A program made the translations under genes and the position numbers. This document shows, one piece after another, positions 1 through 5,765 of a stretch of 9,415 nucleotides of DNA (position 1 is the stretch's first letter; every line of letters starts with the position of its first letter). Source of the DNA: Succinimonas sp963628765 (GTDB lineage Bacteria; Pseudomonadota; Gammaproteobacteria; Enterobacterales; Succinivibrionaceae). The notes below the pieces were generated by a model that was not told where the DNA came from, ran no database searches, and was given only the letters and a program-made list of their open reading frames with translations. The stretch lies in the NCBI GenBank assembly GCA_963628765.1, contig CAVGFV010000006.1, forward strand, positions 1 to 9,415, given 5' to 3'.

Positions 1-22
1 AGTGGTTTCGTAAGATTAGTAA

Positions 23-1048
23 TTAAATTACATACCTAAATTTATATCGTTACAGCCTAAACATTCTTGCTTTACTATTTTAGATTTGGATCTCGCTGGG
101 ACAGGGATCTTACCTACATTAAAACTTATTAGAATGTCTCTAATGTTCTTTTCTGCTAAATATCATATTAATTTTCATCCAGATCCAAATTTAGATTTGG
201 CGAGTATGTTAATAGATTTCTTTAACTCATATGCAGAAAGTGGTATCAACCTGCCTATCTATGTTCTCATTGATAATTATGATGCCTTTTCATATCAAGA
301 TCCTTTTCATAGAAAGGAAGAAAATCATGTTTCTAAACAAGACTATCGTACCCTCTTTGGTCTATTGAAAAAAGCTCAAGAATATGGATATGTCGCAAGA
401 ATGTTTGTTAGTGGCATTACTCCTATATGTAATGATTTTCAATCAAATGGAGTACCTTTTGATTTTTGTGGTATTTCCTTTATGAACAGATTTTCTGGTA
501 TCGTGGGTTTTACCGAAAAAGATATCGCTGCGTTGGTAAAAGATTTTTTTGCAAATATAAAAGAGAATAGGCTGTCCCCTGAAGATGTAACCGATACTAT
601 TGTAAGTCAACTCGATGGTTATTGCTTCTCCCCTGATAGTAATGCAAGGATCCTTAATACCCATGCCGTCATCCAATGTATTTCATATCTTGAATCCAAT
701 ATCCAAACACCAGTGACGAATTTTAGAAACACCAAAATTTACCAAATGCTGTTTCAAATTCGAGAAGAATATGGATTAATGCTTTCTCAAATAGACCATG
801 AGCTGACAAATAAAGGACATTACGTTTTTAACGAAGAATTTAATACAGGAGCTATTACGGCTGCTCAAAAATTAACAGAGTTACTATATTTCAGCGGAAT
901 ACTCACAATTAAAGGACTATCTTTTGCAGAAAATCGTAATCCAGTCGTAAACTTTAGGTTAGCGAACCCATACATAACTGAAATCTGGCAAGATGTGGTT
1001 AACCCACCTCACAGTACTCAGAGTGCTATGTTTGGAAAACAACCTTAA
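23..1048 (+). pseudogene. AAA-ATPase-like protein remnant, 5' end (Walker A part) missing
   Basis: The reading frame is open from 23 to a TAA at 1048, but three stop codons in this frame lie immediately upstream (11-13, 17-19, 20-22). It resembles the AAA-ATPase-like (PF09820) proteins often paired with a PD-(D/E)XK nuclease domain. Visible landmarks in family order are FTILDLDLAGTG (like the family's lkLDFSG), the Walker B-like VLIDNYDAF, FVSGITPICNDF, FSGIVGFTEKDI, LDGYCFSPDSNARILNTHAV and LLYFSGILTIKG. The Walker A segment that should precede the first landmark is absent. The similarity begins before the first in-frame ATG (134), and neither that ATG nor TTG 86 has a good SD. Family members usually run on into a C-terminal nuclease domain; this one stops shortly after FRLANP. 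I therefore read it as a decayed, doubly shortened copy. An intact but unusual short protein starting at 134 or 86 is the alternative. More of the gene may lie left of the window. Confidence 0.62.
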
Positions 1049-1103
1049 CAAGAATTAAAAGCGCCTACTCTTTTAAGAGTAATTACATTTATTATCTGCT
1101 TTT

Positions 1104-1140
1104 ATTATCACTGCTTTTACTATAAAATCGCGGTGATAAT
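1104..1140 (+). other. strong intergenic hairpin, possible mRNA leader structure or operator
   Basis: The arms 1104-1114 (ATTATCACTGC) and 1130-1140 (GCGGTGATAAT) pair over 11 positions with one T-G wobble. Inside, TTTTA (1115-1119) pairs with TAAAA (1123-1127) around a CTA loop. No T-run follows on either strand, so it is not a standard intrinsic terminator. The left arm overlaps a short direct repeat, CTGCTTTTA at 1096-1104 and 1111-1119, spaced 15 bp. It lies 46 bases before the start codon at 1186, so it may be in that gene's leader or mark the end of the remnant's transcript. No convincing -35/-10 pair was found nearby. Confidence 0.5.
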
Positions 1141-1156
1141 TAAATGTTAAAATAAT

Positions 1157-1168
1157 GTAAATATTTAC
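1157..1168. promoter_or_regulatory. perfect 12-bp palindrome upstream of the repeat-protein gene
   Basis: GTAAATATTTAC is a perfect inverted repeat ending 17 bases before the ATG at 1186. Its place and symmetry suit a dimeric repressor site, but AT-rich DNA produces such palindromes by chance and no second copy was seen. The SD of the following gene is weak: GGTGG only three bases before the ATG. Confidence 0.25.
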
Positions 1169-1185
1169 CGATTATCTGGTGGTTT

Positions 1186-1989
1186 ATGGAATCTGTATTT
1201 TTCTATGAACAGGATCATCTTGTAGATCCTAACAAAGCAAAGCAACTATTAAAAACAGATTGCATTACAAAAATAGTCGTAATGCAGGATGATTTTGAAC
1301 TTAGAGAAATTATCGGTGACGATATACAATACCTCCCTGAAGTTATAATTTCTGAGCAAATTAATAGTTTTCGTGCTTTTATAGGTCTTAGAAATCTTTC
1401 TGAAATATCTAAAATCACGAATCACTCTAGCTCCAAAAAGCTAGATCTCCACTATATGTTTCGTGGATGTGAAAGCTTGATAAGAGTTCCAAATTTCTAC
1501 ACCGGAAATGTTATTAGTACGCGAGGAATGTTCGCTAACTGTAGAAAACTAAAGGATATTCCGAATTTCAATACATCTTTGGTTAAAGACTTTCGAATTA
1601 TGTTCGAACATTGTGTCTCACTTAGATATGCACCAGTAATGGAAATTTCTAATGATGCGGAAACATATGGAATGTTTTTAGGTTGTACAATGCTCGAAAA
1701 ATCAAATCTTGCTGAGCAGGATCCTCGAGAATACATGATTTACCTAAAGAGTGCTGAACATAATGCTCACCGCTCAAGAGAAAAGAAGAGTCAAGACACG
1801 ATCGATAGAATATTCTCTCGAATGTACCAAGCTGATGATGAATATGAAAATATAGGTAAAGATAGCATACCTGATGAAATCCTTCCAAAATCAGATAACA
1901 ATATCAACGAAAGACTCCAAAAAATCGAAAATAAGATCGATCGTTTGACCATTTTAGTCGAAAAGCTTCTTTCTAATGACAAAGATTAA
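1186..1989 (+). CDS. cytosolic DUF285/BspA-like MFxxCxxL-repeat protein with C-terminal coiled coil
   Basis: The 267-residue protein has no signal peptide or membrane segment, so it should stay in the cytoplasm. Residues 91-170 hold four repeats of the form MFxxCxxL, beginning at M91, M115, M139 and M163, an exact 24-residue period. This is the signature of DUF285/BspA-type leucine-rich repeats, normally found in secreted or surface proteins. A degenerate fifth unit (AFIGLRNL, 64-71) precedes them. Residues 175-238 are charged and probably flexible. Residues 240-261 place I240, L244, I247, I251, L254, V258 and L261 in perfect a/d heptad positions, predicting a parallel coiled coil for oligomer formation. 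The conserved Cys of each repeat may be structural. No enzymatic motif is visible, so function is unknown; a protein-binding scaffold is inference. ATG 1186 is chosen as the first start in frame after the leader hairpin, though its SD is weak. It stands alone, with long gaps on both sides. Confidence 0.8.
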   Translation: MESVFFYEQDHLVDPNKAKQLLKTDCITKIVVMQDDFELREIIGDDIQYLPEVIISEQINSFRAFIGLRNLSEISKITNHSSSKKLDLHYMFRGCESLIRVPNFYTGNVISTRGMFANCRKLKDIPNFNTSLVKDFRIMFEHCVSLRYAPVMEISNDAETYGMFLGCTMLEKSNLAEQDPREYMIYLKSAEHNAHRSREKKSQDTIDRIFSRMYQADDEYENIGKDSIPDEILPKSDNNINERLQKIENKIDRLTILVEKLLSNDKD

Positions 1990-2323
1990 TTAAAGCGTTT
2001 CTGTTTTGTGTGCCTAACTTTTAGAACATTTAGGTGTACAAAACATCTAGAGAATAATTTAATTTTCTTTTTTATTAAGCAAAAACTTTAAAGCATAATT
2101 ATTTAAATAATATTCGTGATTCAGAATTTTCACAGGTAGATAAAGTATTTTCTAAACAAAAATTTCTAAAATCCATCATATTGATTGTTAAAATAGGCGA
2201 ACCCTAATGCAGGAAATCCTTGAGTTTTTTAGGTGCACTTCTTTAAAATTCCAAAATTTTATTATTTACATTGTTTAGTATGGGGTACAATGGGCACAGA
2301 GTTCAAAAATCGGTCTTTATTAA
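1990..2323. other. 334-bp AT-rich intergenic region
   Basis: No gene is supported here. It holds the hairpin at 2002-2045, listed separately, and a 14-bp AT-only palindrome at 2098-2111. It also has two near-identical copies of TTTAGGTGYAC (2029-2039 and 2228-2238), and a candidate promoter for the next gene: TTTACA (2265-2270) and TACAAT (2286-2291). The promoter's spacer is only 15 bases, so it is weak. No clear SD precedes the ATG at 2324. Confidence 0.5.
2002..2045 (+). other. 16-bp RNA hairpin after the repeat-protein gene, possible 3'-end element
   Basis: The arms 2002-2017 and 2030-2045 pair along 16 contiguous positions around a 12-base loop. Three consecutive central pairs (2010-2012 with 2035-2037) are G-T wobbles. 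On the opposite strand these would be A-C mismatches, so the structure is better formed in the + strand RNA. It begins 12 bases after the stop codon at 1989. No U-tract follows directly (TCTAGAGAAT), so it may protect the mRNA end or act as an inefficient terminator. Confidence 0.5.
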
Positions 2324-3526
2324 ATGAAAATTTGCCTCAACGATATCCTTTACGCCCTATCATTTGCTTTAGATGCTGTCGAGCAAGAACTATCCGGCAT
2401 TACCACTAATCACGGCAAAAGAACCGCATGGATTTCAGCAAAATTAGGATTTTTAATAAAGCTCAGTGATAACGAAATTACAGATTTAGCTAGTTGTGCA
2501 ATTTTGCACGACAATGCCCTTTCAGAATATATTCAAACTGAATACCTTGCATGTCACTCTCAAAACTGCAATATTGAAAAAGATCTAACGCTACACTGCA
2601 TTGTTGGTGAAAAAAATCTCAGCCTTTTACCATTACATACTGATGTTAAAAACGTAGTTTTATATCATCATGAAAATGCTGATGGTTCGGGACCTTTTGG
2701 AAAAACCTCTTCTGAAACCCCTCTCAAAGCACAAATTATTCACCTTGCAGATTCATTAGATTCCCATTTTAATCTAGATACTATTGATAGCTCAAAATAC
2801 AGAGAGATGACTAATTTTCTTAATGCAAATAAAGGCAGTAGTTTTGATCCAAAACTAGTAGATATTTTCACTACTAACATTTCATTGGAATCTTTAGAAA
2901 ATCTATCAAATTCAAAAATAGATAAAGAGATTAGAACCACTATTCCTAGAAAAGATGATCAACTTTCTGATATTGAAATCAGAAATTTGGCAACGCTATT
3001 TGCAAGAATTATTGACTGTAAATCGCATTTTACCTGTAAACATTCTTTAGGGGTTGCAGATAAAGTTGAAACTATGGCTCGATGGTATAAATACTCAAAT
3101 GAAAAAATAAATCGTTTGTATTTCGCAGGAGCCCTTCACGATATTGGCAAGCTTGTTATAAACAACGATATTCTAGAAAAACCTCAACAACTTACAGATG
3201 AAGAATTTAAACAAATTCGTAACCACGCCTTTTACACATACGCTATTCTCAGAAATATCAGTGGAATGAATGATATTACGGCCTGGGCGTCACACCATCA
3301 CGAAAAACTCAATGGTACTGGATACCCTTTTGGAATGGTTGCAGAACAACTTTCGACTGAAGAAAGACTTATGTGCTGCGTTGATATTTATCAAGCCTTG
3401 ACTGAAGATCGCCCTTACAAAAAGGGCCTATCACATAATGAAGTTATAAAAATCATGAGGGATATGGCTGATAAAGGTGAGATTGATAGAAATATTGTTG
3501 AGGATATGAATACCGTATTTAAGTAA
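2324..3526 (+). CDS. tandem HD-domain / HD-GYP cyclic-di-GMP phosphodiesterase
   Basis: The protein has 400 residues with no membrane span, receiver or GGDEF domain, so it is a stand-alone cytosolic enzyme. The N-terminal HD module (about 8-150) keeps TNHGKR (H30), LHDN (H62, D63), HHE (115-117) and a late Asp (D143). It has DGSGPFG where HD-GYP proteins have DGxGYP, so it looks degenerate or altered. The C-terminal module (about 215-400) is canonical: KHS (H240), HDIGK (272-276), H301, HHEKLNGTGYP (325-335) and VDIYQALTEDRPYK with D354. HD-GYP enzymes hydrolyse c-di-GMP using a two- or three-metal centre. The substrate is inferred from the family; activity on another cyclic nucleotide is possible. 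The start at 2324 gives the N-terminal helix expected of the HD module (ALSFALDAVE) but has no good SD. There is no partner gene, and the following minus-strand unit converges on it. Confidence 0.88.
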   Translation: MKICLNDILYALSFALDAVEQELSGITTNHGKRTAWISAKLGFLIKLSDNEITDLASCAILHDNALSEYIQTEYLACHSQNCNIEKDLTLHCIVGEKNLSLLPLHTDVKNVVLYHHENADGSGPFGKTSSETPLKAQIIHLADSLDSHFNLDTIDSSKYREMTNFLNANKGSSFDPKLVDIFTTNISLESLENLSNSKIDKEIRTTIPRKDDQLSDIEIRNLATLFARIIDCKSHFTCKHSLGVADKVETMARWYKYSNEKINRLYFAGALHDIGKLVINNDILEKPQQLTDEEFKQIRNHAFYTYAILRNISGMNDITAWASHHHEKLNGTGYPFGMVAEQLSTEERLMCCVDIYQALTEDRPYKKGLSHNEVIKIMRDMADKGEIDRNIVEDMNTVFK

Positions 3527-3584
3527 TCTCAAGTTAGCTAGACATCATATAAATCATTCCTAAAAATCCCTGTTTACAAGTAGC

Positions 3585-3616
3585 AAAAAGCTCTAGCAAA
3601 AAAATTAGCTAGAGCT
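3585..3616 (-). terminator. intrinsic terminator of the thi operon
   Basis: The arms 3589-3597 (AGCTCTAGC) and 3608-3616 (GCTAGAGCT) form a perfect 9-bp stem with a 10-base loop. Read on the minus strand the stem runs into TTTTT (3589-3585) and then GC, about 26 bases past the thiH stop. On the plus strand the hairpin is followed only by GTCTTTAAC, so it may stop read-through from the HD-GYP gene less efficiently. Confidence 0.75.
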
Positions 3617-3641
3617 GTCTTTAACTTATGATTTCCTAGAA

Positions 3642-4769
3642 TCAAGCACCCAAAATTTGGCTTCTTGTCTCTCTAAAAATAGGCTCAAGTCCGTTCATTT
3701 TAAGAGCATTACAAACTTCTGGTACTGAACGATCATCACTGATAATAAACTGCGGTAAATCATGATTATTAACAGCATAACCACCTGGTTGTGTGCTAGA
3801 TGCCGCGCTGATTGCGGTGATAACTATCGGAGTTATCATGTCTCTGAAGCGCTGATTTTCACGAGTTGAAATAGAGATTTCAAGTTCATGGTCAAAGAGT
3901 CTCCAAGCACATAGGCATTGAATCATCTGTCTATCTGATACTGGAAATTCAGGTTGGAAACCGCCGGCTGCAGGACGCAATCTTGGGAATGAAATACTCA
4001 ATCTAGTATCCCAATAATGCTTTCTCATATACATAAGATGTAAAGTTACTGCAACAACATCAGCTTTCCAATTATAAAGACCAAGTAAAGCACCAAGACC
4101 AACTTTATCTATTCCTGCATCACCTATTCTTTCAGGTGTTTCCATACGATATCGCATATTAGTCTTTTTACCAGAAAGATGGTTTACGCGATAACATTCT
4201 GGATCATAAGTCTCTTGGTATACACACACATAATCAACACCGAGAGACTTCATTTCACGGTATTCATCTAAATCTAGTGGTTGAATTTCCAATGACATGT
4301 AAGATGCATATTCTTGCACAATTGGTAGCATTTCACGGAAATATGGCATACCACATCGATGATCATTCTCACCTGATACTACAAGGATATTTTCATAACC
4401 GAGCTTCTTGATAGCTTCACACTCTAAACGAGTTTCTTCGGCAGTTAAAACTTTTCTAGGAAACTTATTATGAGCTGCAAATCCGCAGTATCTGCAATTG
4501 TTAGTACAAAGATTTGAAAGGTAAAGAGGTACATACATGCTGACACCTTTACCAAAACGCTGTCTTGTAATCTTTTCTGCTAAAACTGCCATCTCGGAGA
4601 TATATGGTGAAGCCTTAGGGGAAATTAACGCAATAAAATCACCAATATCAAGACTTTCACCATCTTTTGCTTTATCTAAAGCACGGCGAACTTCATTTTC
4701 AGAAGCATTATCAACAGCATCAGCAAAGCGAGAAATTGGCTTTGCTGTTATTTCATCATAGAAACTCAT
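3642..4769 (-). CDS. thiH: 2-iminoacetate synthase (tyrosine lyase), radical SAM ThiH
   Basis: ThiH cleaves tyrosine with S-adenosylmethionine into dehydroglycine (2-iminoacetate) and p-cresol, giving ThiG the glycine-derived imine for the thiazole ring. The 375-residue length matches the E. coli enzyme (377). The 4Fe-4S-binding CxxxCxxC is C88, C92 and C95 in CTNNCRYCGF. It is preceded by YVPLYLSNLC and followed by conserved stretches such as VVSGEN, LEIQPLD, YQETYD, RLRPAAGG, STRENQ and STQPGGYA. The ATG at 4769 is one base after the thiG stop. A strong SD, GGAGG at 4780-4776, lies in the last codons of thiG with a six-base spacer, pointing to coupled translation. It is the last gene of the thi operon. 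Use of ThiH rather than the oxygen-dependent glycine oxidase ThiO fits anaerobic or microaerobic life. Confidence 0.97.
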   Translation of the reverse strand: MSFYDEITAKPISRFADAVDNASENEVRRALDKAKDGESLDIGDFIALISPKASPYISEMAVLAEKITRQRFGKGVSMYVPLYLSNLCTNNCRYCGFAAHNKFPRKVLTAEETRLECEAIKKLGYENILVVSGENDHRCGMPYFREMLPIVQEYASYMSLEIQPLDLDEYREMKSLGVDYVCVYQETYDPECYRVNHLSGKKTNMRYRMETPERIGDAGIDKVGLGALLGLYNWKADVVAVTLHLMYMRKHYWDTRLSISFPRLRPAAGGFQPEFPVSDRQMIQCLCAWRLFDHELEISISTRENQRFRDMITPIVITAISAASSTQPGGYAVNNHDLPQFIISDDRSVPEVCNALKMNGLEPIFRETRSQILGA

Positions 4770-4770
4770 T

Positions 4771-5562
4771 TTAGTCCTCCAAATCCTTTAAAAAGGCATC
4801 TAAAGGACTGGTGGCATGGGCAATATCACTTACTGCTCCAAGACCATTTAAATAAGCTATTCTTCCAGCCTCAACAGCAAGCGCAAAAGCCTGCGCCATC
4901 CCAACAGGGTTTTCTGCTGTAGAAATTGCAGTATTCACTAAAACAGCATCAGCGCCAAGTTCCATTGCTTCTGCAGCCTGTGAAGGTGCACCAATACCAG
5001 CATCAACAACTATTGGTACCTGTTTTTGAGCGATGATTATTTTTAACATTGCTTTGGTGGTAAGTCCTTGATTGCTTCCAATAGGCGCACCAAGAGGCAT
5101 TACCGCAGCTGCACCTGCTTCTGCAAGTCTGATACATAGCACTGGGTCCGCTGAGGTGTAAGCTAAAGCTTTAAAATCTTGACTAACAAGTTCCTTAACC
5201 GCTTCCAAAGTCTCAATAGGATCCGGCATAAGGTAACGTACGTCTGGATGTACTTCTACTTTTATAAAGTTAGTACCAAGAGCTTCTCTTGCTAAGCAAG
5301 CTGCATAAACAGCCTCCTTTGCTGTTCTCGCACCTGAGGTATTAGGGAGCAATTGAATATCAAGATCCTTGATTGCAGGCAAAATAGCATCGGTACCATT
5401 TTTAAAATCGATGCGTTTTACCGCCATAGTTACCATTTCAGAACCAGAAACTTTAATTGCTTCTCTCAGAATTTCACCACTTGCAAATTTTCCTGTACCA
5501 GTAAAAAGTCTTGATTTAAATGTCCTTCCACCTATCACTAATGGACTATCTTGCTTAATCAT
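4771..5562 (-). CDS. thiG: thiazole synthase ThiG
   Basis: ThiG condenses 1-deoxy-D-xylulose 5-phosphate, 2-iminoacetate and the sulfur carried by ThiS thiocarboxylate into thiazole phosphate. From the ATG at 5562 it is 263 residues, a TIM-barrel protein of normal length. Family stretches include RLFTGTGKF, LLPNTSGA, AREALGTNFIKVEVHPD, LLPDPIET-like YLMPDPIET, MPLGAPIGSNQGL, VVDAGIGAPSQAAEAMELGADAVLVNTAI and HATSPL. The Lys in IKVEV (K101 with this start) aligns with the Schiff-base lysine K96 of B. subtilis ThiG. The ATG start is preferred over the in-frame GTG at 5574 because AGGTGG (5576-5571) sits eight bases before the ATG, whereas nothing SD-like precedes the GTG. The gene overlaps the thiS end by eight bases (ATGATTAA). 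Confidence 0.96.
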   Translation of the reverse strand: MIKQDSPLVIGGRTFKSRLFTGTGKFASGEILREAIKVSGSEMVTMAVKRIDFKNGTDAILPAIKDLDIQLLPNTSGARTAKEAVYAACLAREALGTNFIKVEVHPDVRYLMPDPIETLEAVKELVSQDFKALAYTSADPVLCIRLAEAGAAAVMPLGAPIGSNQGLTTKAMLKIIIAQKQVPIVVDAGIGAPSQAAEAMELGADAVLVNTAISTAENPVGMAQAFALAVEAGRIAYLNGLGAVSDIAHATSPLDAFLKDLED

Positions 5563-5764
5563 AATATGCGCCACCTGCCATAAACGTGAATACTTCTACT
5601 GTGTCCCCATCCTTTATTGGGGTAGTAGCGAAGTTATCCTTTGAAATTATTTCTTCATTCACAGAAACTGCGAAAACTTTAGGAAGATCTGGAATTTCTT
5701 TAAGAAGTTCTGAAAGGTTTTGGGCCCTTGTTTCATGAGTTTTGCCATTTAAAATTACTTGCAT
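5555..5764 (-). CDS. thiS: sulfur carrier protein ThiS with atypical C-terminal extension
   Basis: This 69-residue ubiquitin-like protein carries sulfur as a C-terminal thiocarboxylate to ThiG. Family features are MQVILNGK at the start, LSELL, the FAVSVNEEII core strand, IKDGDTVEVF and MAGG. In characterised ThiS the protein ends at Gly-Gly, where ThiF adenylates the carboxylate. Here the Gly-Gly is residues 64-65 and is followed by A66, Y67, Y68 and D69 before the TAA. The extension arises where the thiG start overlaps. As encoded, the terminus cannot be adenylated at glycine unless the last four residues are removed. No thiF or protease gene is in this operon. The ATG follows the thiDE stop by one base, with AAAGGA eight bases upstream. 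The identity is secure from context and sequence; whether it works unprocessed is open. Confidence 0.93.
   Translation of the reverse strand: MQVILNGKTHETRAQNLSELLKEIPDLPKVFAVSVNEEIISKDNFATTPIKDGDTVEVFTFMAGGAYYD
5571..5576 (-). promoter_or_regulatory. SD that fixes the thiG start
   Basis: AGGTGG on the minus strand, eight bases before ATG 5562, lies in the thiS codons for the Gly-Gly pair. The same bases therefore encode the ThiS GG motif and the thiG ribosome site. The GTG at 5574 overlaps this SD and so cannot use it. Confidence 0.65.
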
Positions 5765-5765
5765 G

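Noticed and set aside
1215..1982. Several 63-79 codon minus-strand frames opposite the repeat-protein gene
   Set aside because: They overlap each other and the plus-strand gene, whose exact 24-residue repeat shows that it is the coding frame.
2098..2111. Perfect 14-bp palindrome ATTATTTAAATAAT
   Set aside because: It is made only of A and T in very AT-rich DNA, where such palindromes are expected by chance. There is no second copy and no placement near a start.
2206..2230. Terminator-like AGGA/TCCT followed by a T-run
   Set aside because: The stem would be four pairs with a two-base loop, which is not sterically possible.
2207..2278. 23-codon open frame beginning MQEILEFF before the HD-GYP gene
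   Set aside because: It is short enough to be chance, has no convincing SD, and no attenuator-like structure depends on it.
5563..5574. GTG start of thiG, adding four residues
   Set aside because: The AGGTGG SD overlaps this GTG and is correctly spaced only for ATG 5562. The added residues (MAHI) match nothing expected at the ThiG N-terminus.
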